From NCBI GenBank assembly GCA_017404335.1, contig JAFRCN010000002.1, forward strand, positions 165,821 to 229,820: DNA of 64,000 bases, written 5' to 3'. Origin of the DNA: Candidatus Saccharimonadota bacterium. GTDB lineage: Bacteria; Patescibacteriota; Saccharimonadia; Saccharimonadales; Saccharimonadaceae. The first letter of the stretch is position 1; every line of letters starts with the position of its first letter. Shown one piece after another: positions 40,679 through 49,225 of this stretch. The translations under genes were made by a program, and so were the position numbers. The notes below the pieces were generated by a model. It saw only the letters and a program-made list of their open reading frames with translations. It was not told the DNA's origin and made no database searches.

Positions 40679-42407
40679 TTTCCCCCTTACTGACCGGCGA
40701 GGTAAATTGAAGATCGCGATAAGTTTTACTTTTTTCAGCTAAAGAATTCGGCTTTCCGACGGCTTCGATTTTACCATGATTCAAAACAATTACGCGGTCA
40801 GCGAGATTCATTAGCTCGGGCTTTTTCGTAATCATAATGACGGTATGGTCTTTTTTAAGATTCTTAATTAGTTTTGGGACGAAAGTCGCAGTATCGGGGT
40901 CAAGGGAAGTCGTAATGTCGTCTAAAAGGAGGACTTCGGCGTCGGTTAGAATCGTCCGAGCAATCGAAATCATCTGCCTTTGGCCACCGGAAACGTTCGA
41001 AGCATTTTCGCGCAGGATTGTATTGTAGCCCAGCGGGAGAGTTTCGATAAAATCATGAATCCCGGCGGTTTTACAAGCGGAGATTTGGTTTTTGATATTC
41101 GGGTCGGCAAAGTTTAAGTTATCACGGATGGAGGTGTTGAAAATAAAGGGAGTTTGGTTTGCGACGGCGACAGAACTAGTATAAATTTCGCGCGAAAATT
41201 CCTTAATATCGATATCGTCGAGGAGGATTTCTCCCTTCGTCGGGCGACGAAGGCGAAGGAGAAGGTTAAAAAGCATAGTCTTCCCTGCTCCGGGAAAGCC
41301 GACGATGGCGACGACTTCGCGCGGTTTGACTTTAAAAGAAACGTTTTTTAGAATCGGAGCTTTATTGATAGTTAGTGAAATGTTTTTGAATTCGATTTTG
41401 CCGTTTAAGTCCTCGATACTAACGCGACCGAATTCGTAAGGCTCGGCGGGATTGTATTCGAGGATTCGGCTGATGCGCTCGACCGAGGCGTCAGTTAGGC
41501 GAATCTCGTTCGTGGCGTCGATTAAATCATTGGAATAATTAAAAGCGGTTTCGTAATACGAAATAATCAGAATCAGGACGTCGAGCGCGAAAAGACCCTG
41601 CATGAAGAAAACGACAAGAAGAACATAGAGAAAAGTTTTAAAAATATAATAGGAATAAAAAACGTCGATGTCGCGAAGATTGACCGCGGCGCGTTGGTGT
41701 TTATAGTATTTATCGTAGCGACGATTAATTAACCTTAACTTCTGTTTTAGCTTTGGAAGCATATTAAAAGTCCGGACTTCCTCGAGGCCGTTCGCAACTT
41801 GGCCGATAAAGCTTGAATAGTTATCATCTTCCCTTCTAGTCTTTAGCCAATAATGATTCATTTTTTTATCGGCGTAATTTCGGATGTAGATTTGGACGCC
41901 GAGAGCGAGCATGATAAGTAGAGTGAAAAACGGGCTATATAAGCTTACGATAACAAGAACGGCAATGATTTGGAGAAAAGTCGTAAAAAGCTCGGAGATT
42001 TCATCACTCATTTCGCCGACGGAGATAAAATCGCTGTTAACTGTATTCATAAATTCGCCTTTTTTGATTTCGCGGGTGAAATTGTCGTCGATATTGGTGA
42101 GTTTGTCGAACATTTTGTCGTGCATACGGCGATAGGAATAGCTTACACTCCAAGAATAGACGCGTAAATTTAGAAAATGCGCAACTTGGTAGCCTAGATA
42201 GATAGAAAAAAGGATCGCGACGTGAATGTAGGCGGCCTCGGAATTTCCTTCGGTGAGGTATTTTATAATTAAAGAAGCGACGAAAGGCATGGCGAGGGCG
42301 AAGGTTTTATAAAGAGTCGTGGTAAAAAGATTGAGAGCGAAGAGACCTTTGTGGAGTTCGGCGATACGCCAATAATTCTTTAGATATCTACGGTAGTCTT
42401 TAAACAT
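40671..42407 (-). CDS. ABC exporter half-transporter, degenerate NBD subunit
   Basis: 578 aa from ATG 42407, placed 7 nt after TATAAT; an ATG 10 codons earlier would overlap the promoter. Same six-span plus NBD design as its partner. Walker A GFPGAGKTM and signature VSGGQRQ are normal, but Walker B reads EVLLLDDITTSLD (Asp for the catalytic Glu) and the switch His is Lys (VIMITKKP). This is the classic non-hydrolysing site of heterodimeric exporters, so the pair has one active and one degenerate ATP site. Confidence 0.9.
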   Translation of the reverse strand: MFKDYRRYLKNYWRIAELHKGLFALNLFTTTLYKTFALAMPFVASLIIKYLTEGNSEAAYIHVAILFSIYLGYQVAHFLNLRVYSWSVSYSYRRMHDKMFDKLTNIDDNFTREIKKGEFMNTVNSDFISVGEMSDEISELFTTFLQIIAVLVIVSLYSPFFTLLIMLALGVQIYIRNYADKKMNHYWLKTRREDDNYSSFIGQVANGLEEVRTFNMLPKLKQKLRLINRRYDKYYKHQRAAVNLRDIDVFYSYYIFKTFLYVLLVVFFMQGLFALDVLILIISYYETAFNYSNDLIDATNEIRLTDASVERISRILEYNPAEPYEFGRVSIEDLNGKIEFKNISLTINKAPILKNVSFKVKPREVVAIVGFPGAGKTMLFNLLLRLRRPTKGEILLDDIDIKEFSREIYTSSVAVANQTPFIFNTSIRDNLNFADPNIKNQISACKTAGIHDFIETLPLGYNTILRENASNVSGGQRQMISIARTILTDAEVLLLDDITTSLDPDTATFVPKLIKNLKKDHTVIMITKKPELMNLADRVIVLNHGKIEAVGKPNSLAEKSKTYRDLQFTSPVSKGENA

Positions 42408-42414
42408 TAACACT

Positions 42415-42420
42415 ATTATA
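42415..42420 (-). promoter_or_regulatory. -10 box, leaderless ABC exporter operon
   Basis: TATAAT on the minus strand, 7 nt before ATG 42407. Confidence 0.7.
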
Positions 42421-42438
42421 GCACGGGCGGTTGACAAT

Positions 42439-42564
42439 TACATAATTCGTGCATCTCGGGAGCTCCGCTTTCGTGTAATCAAAGATTATACACGAAAGCT
42501 CCGCCCCTTCGGCGGCAAAATCGAAGATTTTGCCTTAATGTCCCTCGATTGCACGAATTATGTA
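42439..42564. repeat. 126-bp multi-branched inverted repeat
   Basis: Outer arms TACATAATTCGTGCA (42439-42453) and its complement (42550-42564) enclose three hairpins: GCTTTCGTGTAATC-AAA-GATTATACACGAAAGC; CCGCC-CCTTC-GGCGG; GGCAAAATC-GAA-GATTTTGCC. The cloverleaf-like design differs from families A and B. Located between recJ and the ABC exporter promoter; it may end the recJ transcript. Confidence 0.85.
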
Positions 42565-42569
42565 TACAG

Positions 42570-44189
42570 TCACCCGTCGACGATGTCTATTATTCTTGCT
42601 TCTACGGTTTTAATACCATTGAAATCGTTTTCGACGAACTTGACGAGGGGTTCGATGTGGTCGAAAGCGGGGTCTAGTGTGAGCCATTTTTCGGGGGCGT
42701 AGAAGGCGACGAGCTTGAGGGGTCGACCGGATTTGTCTTTGAGGTCGAGCCTTAAATGGTTTCTTTCAGCGCCCATGCGGGTGAGATTTTCGATTTTGAC
42801 GTCTCTTAGGCGAAAAATCGGCTCTTCGTTGCCAGCGCCGTATGGCTCGAGAAGTTTTAGCTCGTCTAGGAAATCTAGGGTTAGACCAGAAAAGTCGCTT
42901 AAATCGAGATCGGCGTGGGGTCTAAAGAAATGGGCTTGGTCGGGGAGGTGGAGATTCTTATAATACTCGTTGATTCTTTCGCGAAAAGTGTAGAGATTGT
43001 TCCCTTCCACCCGTACGCCAGCGGCGCCAGCGTGGCCGCCACCGCCGATGATAATATCTTTAACGGAGTTTAGGGCTTCGGCGAGATTAAAATCGCCGAA
43101 GCTACGACCCGAACCTTTATATATATTATTAGCAGTTTCCGCAAGGACAAAGGCGGGCTTTTTGTATTCTTCAACTAGGCGACCGGCAATAATGCCAAGG
43201 ACGCCCTCATGCCATTTGCCGGTTTCGATAATAACCGGGTCGTCTTTGACGCCGCGCTTGATGATTTCGTTAGTGGCAGAAAGTTGTTCGGTTTTACGTT
43301 TTTTGTTCAGGGTTTCGAGCTTTTCGGCGAGAGGGGCGGCCTCGATCAAATTCTGCGCGCGGAGGAGATTTAAGGATAAATCGGCGGTCTCGAGACGACC
43401 GGCGGCGTTTAGTCTCGGACCAATTTGGAATCCGACCGAATCGGAGTTCAAATTTTTTACTCCGGCTCGCCTCATGAGCTCGATGAGGCCGGGACGGCGA
43501 GTTTTCGCGAGAACTTTCATACCGTAGTAGCCGAGAATGCGATTTTCGTCGGTGAGGAGCATACTGTCGCAGACGGTGCCGATGAGGACGAGGTCGAGTA
43601 GCCACTTTTCTTGGCCGTTTTTAATTAAGTTTTCTTCTACGAGGGCTCTCGCGAGCTCGAAGGCGACGCCGACGCCGGCGAGATTTTTAAGACTATCCGC
43701 TGAGGCGTCCTTTCGCTTAGGGTTTAGAACGGCTATTGCTTCTGGGAGCGTGTCGGCGGTTTCGTGGTGGTCGGTGATAATCGTGTCGATATTTAGATGG
43801 TTTAATTCGTTTACGATTTCGTGGTTTTTTGAGCCACAGTCGACGGTAATCACGAGGTTGATTTTGTTTTTCTCGGCGCGTTTGATCAGCTTCGGGCTCA
43901 TGCCGTAGCCGTCGGCGAAGCGGTCGGGAAGCATGATTTCGAGATTTTCGGGGTTCGCGCCGGCGAGTTTGAGGGTTTCTTCCATAACCGTGCTCGCGGT
44001 GACACCGTCGGCGTCGTAATCGCCGTAAATGAGGATTTTTTCGTGACTTTCTATCGCTTGTTTGATTCTCTTGATGGCTTTTTTGATATCGGGGATTTTT
44101 AAGGGGTCGGATAGGTTTTCGTATTTAGGGTTTAGAAAATCCTCGTTTAGACCGCGCGACTCGAGGAGACGTTTGAACAACTTACTCAT
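42570..44189 (-). CDS. recJ: Single-strand exonuclease RecJ
   Basis: 539 aa. DHH-family 5'-3' exonuclease for recombination and repair. Motif I YGDYDADGVTAST, motif II VITVDCG, motif III ITDHHETADTLPEA, NLAGVGVAFELARAL, and the DHHA1 GGGGHAGAAGV are all intact. The C-terminal OB-like part is present. Translated from an operon with the wHTH protein 7 bp upstream. Confidence 0.95.
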   Translation of the reverse strand: MSKLFKRLLESRGLNEDFLNPKYENLSDPLKIPDIKKAIKRIKQAIESHEKILIYGDYDADGVTASTVMEETLKLAGANPENLEIMLPDRFADGYGMSPKLIKRAEKNKINLVITVDCGSKNHEIVNELNHLNIDTIITDHHETADTLPEAIAVLNPKRKDASADSLKNLAGVGVAFELARALVEENLIKNGQEKWLLDLVLIGTVCDSMLLTDENRILGYYGMKVLAKTRRPGLIELMRRAGVKNLNSDSVGFQIGPRLNAAGRLETADLSLNLLRAQNLIEAAPLAEKLETLNKKRKTEQLSATNEIIKRGVKDDPVIIETGKWHEGVLGIIAGRLVEEYKKPAFVLAETANNIYKGSGRSFGDFNLAEALNSVKDIIIGGGGHAGAAGVRVEGNNLYTFRERINEYYKNLHLPDQAHFFRPHADLDLSDFSGLTLDFLDELKLLEPYGAGNEEPIFRLRDVKIENLTRMGAERNHLRLDLKDKSGRPLKLVAFYAPEKWLTLDPAFDHIEPLVKFVENDFNGIKTVEARIIDIVDG

Positions 44190-44196
44190 TTTCCCC

Positions 44197-44487
44197 CTAA
44201 CCGATAGTTTTACTAGGTTTATTGCCCTTTTGGCTTTTGATCACGATACTCTGGAGTTCTTTTAGAATCGGGAATTGTTTGTTGGTTTGGTAGATTTTAG
44301 TGTTGCCTTTTTTGGTCACAATGAGGAAATTGCCGTTTGCCATGCGTTCGAGCTCGCGTTGGATATTACCTGGGTCTTCTTTGATTAGTTTCGCTAAACC
44401 GCGGACGTGGGTCTTAAAATCGGGATATTTAGCAAAAACAACCAGAATTTTACGGCGCACCCGAGAAGTCACAAATATATCTAACAT
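44197..44487 (-). CDS. Winged-helix regulator upstream of recJ
   Basis: 96 aa from ATG 44487 with GAGGTAAT as ribosome site; a longer frame crosses the -10 box. ArsR-like wHTH: MLDIFVTSRVRRKILVVFAKYP, HVRGLAKLIKEDPGNIQRELERMANGNFLIVTKKGNTKIYQTN, with recognition helix and wing. A metal-binding cysteine pair is absent. Probably a small repressor of its own operon with recJ. Confidence 0.75.
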   Translation of the reverse strand: MLDIFVTSRVRRKILVVFAKYPDFKTHVRGLAKLIKEDPGNIQRELERMANGNFLIVTKKGNTKIYQTNKQFPILKELQSIVIKSQKGNKPSKTIG

Positions 44488-44546
44488 ATTACCTCGCTTA
44501 ATTATCCCCATTATAACACAACTTTTGTAAAAATTACAACAATAAA

Positions 44547-44722
44547 AGAGCAAGCCCCATTTTTTGTTCGCTTTACGCTACGCGCCAGGATGATTTTGTG
44601 TCATTTTTTTACGGAAATTTTCGCGTCTCACGCCGGATGGGGGTCTCGCTGCGAAAATTTCCTAAAATGACCCAAGATCATCTTGGGCTTGCTTTATGCT
44701 CACAAAAATTGGAGCCTGCTCT
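44547..44722 (+). repeat. Family B hairpin element, copy B2
   Basis: 176 bp: outer AGAGCAAGCCCCATTTTTTGT pairing with ACAAAAATTGGAGCCTGCTCT, middle TCATTTT/AAAATGA, inner CGGAAATTTTCGC/GCGAAAATTTCC. Core GTCTCACGCCGGATGG then GGGTCTCG identical to B1; right arm GGGCTTGCTTTATGCTCAC. Lies between divergent genes. Confidence 0.9.
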
Positions 44723-44747
44723 GTGGTTTACGTAGTAACTCCCATGG

Positions 44748-44753
44748 TATAAT
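44748..44753 (+). promoter_or_regulatory. -10 box, leaderless priA
   Basis: TATAAT, 6 nt before ATG 44760, about 25 bp beyond copy B2. Confidence 0.75.
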
Positions 44754-44759
44754 AAAGGT

Positions 44760-46793
44760 ATGTATTATGAGGTGATACCGGGGGGAAGGGTAGAGAGGTT
44801 GACGTATGATTTTGATGGCGATTCCCTGGTACCGGGGCAAATTGTTTTGGTGCCGGTCGGGAAAAGGGTCGTTCCGGGAGTAGTTGTTAAAAAAGTTGCG
44901 CAACCGGAATTTAAGACTCGGACGATTTTGAAAGTTTTGTATTCAAAGGTGTTGCCGACACATCTTTTGAAAACAATTGAGTTTATCCATGAATATTATA
45001 ATGTCCCTTCGGGGTTGGCGGTGTCTTTAGTTTTGCCCAAAGGAGTCGAAAAGAAACGGAGGAAAACCGAACAAATGTTCGGTATCAATCTGTCGACGGG
45101 TCCTGTCGCGCCCTCCTCCCCCAAAATTTTGCAAAGCAAACATTTTGGGGGTCCCCCTCCGGGCGCACCACCCGTCGACGAAATTTATAAAACCGAACAG
45201 GGTTCGAGTTTTCCGGAAATTCGTCTTAATGTGGCGCAGAAAAAGGCGCTAGAAGGCCTCTACAAGGCGCCGGGAGCCACGCGACTGCTTCATGGCGTGA
45301 CCGGAAGCGGAAAGACTAATATATACCTTAAAATGGCTTCTAGGGCCCTTTCCGAGCAAAAATCCACGATACTTTTAGTGCCGGAAATCGCTTTAACAGG
45401 CCAACTTGTTCGGGTTTTTCGGGAGGTTTTTGGCGGAAAAGTGGTTTTAATTCATTCTCGACAGACTGAAGCGGAAAGACATTTGATTTTTAATTCCCTA
45501 CTTGAAACAGAGGAGCCGAGAATTGTGGTCGGGCCACGATCGGCGTTGTTTGCGCCGGTTTCGAACCTCGGGCTGATTTTAATCGACGAGGAGCATGAGT
45601 CGACCTACTATCAGGAGAATGCGCCGAAGTATTCGGCGATTCGGGTAGCGAGTTTTATGGCGAAAACTGGGGGATTTCCGCTGATTCTAGGGTCGGCGAC
45701 GCCGACTTTGGAGGATTATTATTTAGCTTCGAGGGCAGGGTCGGTGGTGGAGCTAACAGAAAAGGCGAAGGAGGAGGCGATTCGGCCGGAAATTCGGATA
45801 ATTGACTTTAAAAACAGGGATAATTATACGAAAAATAAGTATTTTTCTAATTCCCTTTTATCGGCGATTTCGGCGAATTTAGAACAGGGGCGACAGACAT
45901 TGATTTTTCATAATCGACGGGGATCATCGCCTCTTACGATCTGCGAAAACTGCGGTGAGGAGATTCTCTGCCCGAATTGTTATTTACCTCTGACTTTGCA
46001 CGCCGATGAATATGTATTACATTGTCATACATGCGGTTTTTCGCTTAAGGTGCCGGTCGCTTGCCCAAAGTGTGGGACGCCGGGGCTGGTTCATAAGGGG
46101 TTTGGGACAAAGTTGCTAGAGTCGGAGCTTCTTAAGCTTTTCCCGAAGGCGAGGATAAGGAGATTCGACGCCGATAATAAGAAAGGCGAGGGGCTAGAAG
46201 CGGTTTATACTTCCGTAAGAGACGGAGAGGTAGATATTCTCGTTGGGACGCAGACGCTCGCGAAGGGGTTGGATTTGCCGAGGCTTGCGACGGTCGGGGT
46301 GGTACAGGCGGACGCGGGGCTGTCGCTACCAGATTTTGCGGCGGAGGAGCGGACTTTTCAGCTACTCACTCAGGTAATCGGGCGGGTCGGGAGGGGACAT
46401 CTCGACTCGGCGGAGGTGTTTATCCAGACTTTTCGGCCGGAACATCCGGTCCTCGGGTTTGCGGTCCAAGAGGATTATCGAGGTTTTTATGAATATGCCT
46501 TAAAAATGCGGCAAAAATCAGGCTTTCCGCCGTTTAAATTTATTATGAGGCTGGAGATTACCATGAAAACAGAAGCAACTACGCTTCGAAAAGTACGAGA
46601 AACGGCGAAAGAACTGAGCTTAGACAGCCGGCTTCTAGTTTCGTCGCCACTACCGGCTTTTCATGAGCGGACGGCGGCGGGGTTTACTTGGCAGATTATC
46701 GTCCGGAGTCGGTCGCGGAAGGCACTTTTAGAGGCTTGTGAGGGGCTAGACGCTAGTTTTAAGGTTACTCTGGACCCGCCTTCTCTGTTATAG
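44760..46793 (+). CDS. priA: Primosomal helicase PriA with an in-frame repeat insertion
   Basis: 677 aa. Restarts stalled replication forks. N-terminal 3'-DNA binding domain (about 1-105), then a 30-residue segment (STGPVAPSSPKILQ ... GAPPVDE) encoded by repeat copy A3. The helicase follows: HGVTGSGKTNIYL Walker A, LIDEEHESTYYQ, LGSATPTLED, and the zinc module CENCGEEILCPNC...CHTCG...CPKCG with all eight cysteines. LVGTQTLAKGLDLPR and QVIGRVGRG complete it. The insertion falls exactly in the inter-domain linker, so function is probably kept. Confidence 0.95.
   Translation: MYYEVIPGGRVERLTYDFDGDSLVPGQIVLVPVGKRVVPGVVVKKVAQPEFKTRTILKVLYSKVLPTHLLKTIEFIHEYYNVPSGLAVSLVLPKGVEKKRRKTEQMFGINLSTGPVAPSSPKILQSKHFGGPPPGAPPVDEIYKTEQGSSFPEIRLNVAQKKALEGLYKAPGATRLLHGVTGSGKTNIYLKMASRALSEQKSTILLVPEIALTGQLVRVFREVFGGKVVLIHSRQTEAERHLIFNSLLETEEPRIVVGPRSALFAPVSNLGLILIDEEHESTYYQENAPKYSAIRVASFMAKTGGFPLILGSATPTLEDYYLASRAGSVVELTEKAKEEAIRPEIRIIDFKNRDNYTKNKYFSNSLLSAISANLEQGRQTLIFHNRRGSSPLTICENCGEEILCPNCYLPLTLHADEYVLHCHTCGFSLKVPVACPKCGTPGLVHKGFGTKLLESELLKLFPKARIRRFDADNKKGEGLEAVYTSVRDGEVDILVGTQTLAKGLDLPRLATVGVVQADAGLSLPDFAAEERTFQLLTQVIGRVGRGHLDSAEVFIQTFRPEHPVLGFAVQEDYRGFYEYALKMRQKSGFPPFKFIMRLEITMKTEATTLRKVRETAKELSLDSRLLVSSPLPAFHERTAAGFTWQIIVRSRSRKALLEACEGLDASFKVTLDPPSLL
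45066..45083. repeat. Perfect palindrome inside priA
   Basis: ACCGAAC-AAAT-GTTCGGT, 8 bp before copy A3. Resembles a Gram-positive LexA/DinR box, but it lies in coding sequence. The flanking AAAACCGAACA recurs at 45189-45199 on the other side of A3. Confidence 0.5.
45092..45179 (+). repeat. Family A palindromic element, copy A3, inside priA
   Basis: 88 bp. Arms GTCGACGGGT/ACCCGTCGAC, GCGCCC/GGGCGC; core CCCCCAAAATTTTGC/...CATTTTGGGGG. Flanked by an 11-nt direct repeat AAAACCGAACA (45063-45073 and 45189-45199). Confidence 0.93.
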
Positions 46794-47141
46794 ACGACCG
46801 GGGCGAAGCCTCTCCATCATAGCAAAGCCGTCATAATATTTTTGCATCTTTACAGAGTCGGTCTGCCAGGAATTGTTGGCGAAAAAATAGTCACAAAATT
46901 CCTCGCGGGCTTTTAAAATTTCCGTAAGACAGGGGTGATTTTTAAGATTGGCTGAGATGGTAAGGTCGAAAAGCTCGAGAGCGCGATCGATAGCCTTGTC
47001 GGCCCGAGCTTGATTCCCTTTTTCGGTCCATTTGAGCGCGCGCGAGACTTCGCTACCGATGTTTCCCATTTGATAAGCAAGCGAACGAGTTAGCCAATCT
47101 TGACGAGTTTCTAGACTATGAATATAGGTTAAAGTAGCCAT
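46788..47141 (-). CDS. Conserved helical protein of unknown function
   Basis: 117 aa. Helical with a HEPN-like feel: QDWLTRSLAYQMGNIGSEVSRALKW, ADKAIDRALELFDLTI, and EILKAREEFCDYFFANN. The pattern recalls short uncharacterised proteins of many Firmicutes and CPR genomes, but I cannot name a function. Follows a 51-aa gene by 15 bp on the same strand, so the two are likely co-expressed. Its end overlaps the priA stop by 6 bp. Confidence 0.6.
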   Translation of the reverse strand: MATLTYIHSLETRQDWLTRSLAYQMGNIGSEVSRALKWTEKGNQARADKAIDRALELFDLTISANLKNHPCLTEILKAREEFCDYFFANNSWQTDSVKMQKYYDGFAMMERLRPGRL

Positions 47142-47156
47142 TTTGAGACGATAGAT

Positions 47157-47312
47157 TTATAATAGCTGCTCGCATTCGTAGTGCATGCCGGAGTCGACCG
47201 CGATAATTTCGCGAGCGACATCAACGACGGCCTTAATTGCATTTTCGTCGATAAAGTTAGAGGAAGAATTGATTAAATCGAGCTTTTTAATTGGGGTCTC
47301 TAGGATTCTCAT
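47157..47312 (-). CDS. 51-aa small protein, operon partner of the 117-aa protein
   Basis: Reads MRILETPIKKLDLINSS, later IDENAIKAVVDVAREIIAV and a Cys-containing end MHYECEQLL. Codon use is like its neighbours, and it has its own TACAAT box 6 nt before ATG (the local leaderless pattern). This supports a real gene despite its length. Two acidic-helical segments, no membrane span. The pairing with a helical 117-aa protein suggests a small complex; a toxin-antitoxin role is only a possibility. Confidence 0.6.
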   Translation of the reverse strand: MRILETPIKKLDLINSSSNFIDENAIKAVVDVAREIIAVDSGMHYECEQLL

Positions 47313-47318
47313 AATTCT

Positions 47319-47324
47319 ATTGTA
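47319..47324 (-). promoter_or_regulatory. -10 box, leaderless 51-aa gene
   Basis: TGATACAAT on the minus strand, 6 nt before ATG 47312; divergent from def. Confidence 0.6.
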
Positions 47325-47332
47325 TCATATGA

Positions 47333-47338
47333 TATAAT
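47333..47338 (+). promoter_or_regulatory. -10 box, leaderless def
   Basis: TGATATAAT, 6 nt before ATG 47345. Confidence 0.75.
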
Positions 47339-47344
47339 TAAGGT

Positions 47345-47920
47345 ATGAAAATAATTACGACGCCGGATAAGCGGCTACGGGAGAAATCAGAAAAAGTTCG
47401 CGTGATTGACGACGAAATTTTGGGTATTATTGATGAGATGCGGAAGTTGTCGCTGGATTGGGAGAAAGAGCACCCGTTTGAGCTTTCGGCGGCGATGGCG
47501 GCGCCCCAGATGGGGGTTTTGAAGCGGATTATTATTATTCGCGACGATATGGAGAATAAGAAAAATGCGACTTTTACGGCGCTGATTAATCCAGAGGTGA
47601 TTCGAGCCGAGGGCAAGGAGGCGACTGATTTCGAGGGATGCCTTTCGGTCCCCTCAATTTACGGAAAAGTTCCGAGGAAGACCAAGGTACGAGTAAAAGC
47701 GAAACTCGAAGACGGAACAGAGGTACGGATTAAAGCGACGGACGAGCTCGCGAGGACGCTCCTACACGAAATTGACCATCTTAACGGAGTTTTGTTTATT
47801 GACCATATTAAAGGGGTGGAAGATGCATTTTACCGAATGAATGAAAAAGGCGATTTAGAGCCGGTTTTGGACTACGAGAAGGAAATTTGGGACAATAAAG
47901 AGCTTTGGGGAAATGAGTAA
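47345..47920 (+). CDS. def: Peptide deformylase
   Basis: 191 aa. Removes the formyl group from new proteins. Motif 1 reads AAMAAPQMGV (usually GxGxAAPQ, so the first Gly is changed), motif 2 EGCLSVPSIYG with the metal Cys, motif 3 LLHEIDHLNGVLF with the two metal His and catalytic Glu. Followed 55 bp later by fmt, the enzyme that adds the formyl group. Confidence 0.95.
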   Translation: MKIITTPDKRLREKSEKVRVIDDEILGIIDEMRKLSLDWEKEHPFELSAAMAAPQMGVLKRIIIIRDDMENKKNATFTALINPEVIRAEGKEATDFEGCLSVPSIYGKVPRKTKVRVKAKLEDGTEVRIKATDELARTLLHEIDHLNGVLFIDHIKGVEDAFYRMNEKGDLEPVLDYEKEIWDNKELWGNE

Positions 47921-47975
47921 AAACAGAGGTGGCGTCTGAATAAAAATTTTATTCAATGAGGTAGAAATAACAGAC

Positions 47976-48800
47976 ATGAACAGAGAGAAGATTATCTTTT
48001 TCGGAAATGGAGCGTTGGCGGAGTATGCGTTAGCAGTTTTGGAGCGCGAGTGCGAGGTGATTTTTCAAGCGCATGAGAAGAGTGATTTAGAGGAGGCTTG
48101 CCGGTTAAAGCGAGAGAGCCCAGAGGCACACGGAGTTTTGGCGTCGTTTGGAGTGTTGATTCCTGGGTCGGTTCTAGAAGTGTTTGAGCCGGAGGGGATT
48201 TTAAATATTCACCCTTCCCTTTTGCCAGCTTATCGGGGAGCGTCGCCGATTGAGAGTGCGATTATAGATGGCGCGGTTGACTTTTCTGTTTCGGTCATGA
48301 AGCTTGTTAAGGCGATGGACGCGGGGCCGGTTTATTACCAGGCGACGCTAACGGGGACAGAAATAGCGAAGAGAACGGATTCCGAGTTGGTTTCTGGGTT
48401 GATTCCGCCGAAACTTGCGATTTATCAAGCGCTAGCAGAGGCGGGGGCGGAGTGGATTGTATCACACCTGACAGAACTACCAGAGCCGACTTTGCAAGAT
48501 GATTCGAAAGCGACGTTTTGCGGGAAAATGACGAAGGAAATGGGGGTTTTAACGCCAGAAAAAGAGCCGGCGGAGACTATTTTAAGGAAAATCATTGCTT
48601 TTCAGGGCTACCCTAAGCCGAAATTTACGTTCTACGGTGTTTCTTGCATCATTTTAGACGCTCATGCTTTAAAGGAGGATGAGACAGCGGTTTTAACTTT
48701 GAAGGGCTCTGACGGAGCTCTAGTGGCCGTAGACAGGCTTCAGCCTGAGGGGCGGAAAGCGATGGATGCGAAGAGCTTTGTGAATGGATATAGGAAATAA
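47976..48800 (+). CDS. fmt: Methionyl-tRNA formyltransferase
   Basis: 274 aa, short against about 310. Formylates initiator Met-tRNA using 10-formyl-THF. IIFFGNGALAEYAL replaces the usual FxGTxxFA start, LASFGVLIPGSVLEVF, then NIHPSLLPAYRGASPIESAI with the catalytic N-x-H, MDAGPVYYQ. The C-terminal tRNA-binding domain is abbreviated. Paired with def. Confidence 0.93.
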   Translation: MNREKIIFFGNGALAEYALAVLERECEVIFQAHEKSDLEEACRLKRESPEAHGVLASFGVLIPGSVLEVFEPEGILNIHPSLLPAYRGASPIESAIIDGAVDFSVSVMKLVKAMDAGPVYYQATLTGTEIAKRTDSELVSGLIPPKLAIYQALAEAGAEWIVSHLTELPEPTLQDDSKATFCGKMTKEMGVLTPEKEPAETILRKIIAFQGYPKPKFTFYGVSCIILDAHALKEDETAVLTLKGSDGALVAVDRLQPEGRKAMDAKSFVNGYRK

Positions 48801-48812
48801 ATTTAGACTAGA

Positions 48813-49109
48813 TTACTGAGCGGGTACGAGTTTCGCGCGGTTGGCACGGATTTCGTCTTTCATTTCTTCGATTGTGCGAGTAACGATTTCGCGGTAATCG
48901 GGGCGGTTTTTCTCGAGCCATTTCGCGGCTTCGGCGGGATCGGTAATGGCATCAAACTCAGCGAGTTGCATTTCGGTCAATCCTCTAGAGATGCGCTCGC
49001 CGATACGGACTTCGACTTCTTCTTGAATATAGTCAAGGAATTTTTGTTTTTCGGGCTCTGGCATGGCGGAGAGACCCATCTCTTGTAGAAATTTTTCGTC
49101 AAAATTCAT
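48813..49109 (-). CDS. DUF5663-type protein
   Basis: 98 aa. Acidic, helical, cytoplasmic. FLDYIQEEVEVRIGERISRGLTEMQLAEFDAITDPAEAAKWLEKNRPDYREIV is the DUF5663 pattern. A paralogue with the same L-T-E-x-x-x-x-E-F steps lies at 59.7-60.0 kb. Function unknown. AAGGAG 7 nt before ATG. Confidence 0.75.
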   Translation of the reverse strand: MNFDEKFLQEMGLSAMPEPEKQKFLDYIQEEVEVRIGERISRGLTEMQLAEFDAITDPAEAAKWLEKNRPDYREIVTRTIEEMKDEIRANRAKLVPAQ

Positions 49110-49163
49110 ATAATCTCCTTATGGTTATTATAGCTTATTTTTAGGCGGGCGACAACATTTTCC

Positions 49164-49189
49164 ATAAAAAAGCGGAGATTTCTCCGCTT
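49164..49189 (-). terminator. Terminator of the VanY-like gene
   Basis: On the minus strand AAGCGGAGA-AA-TCTCCGCTT followed by T's. Confidence 0.8.
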
Positions 49190-49225
49190 AGACTATTTAC
49201 TTCTTTTTGACGATTTTGCTTCTTT

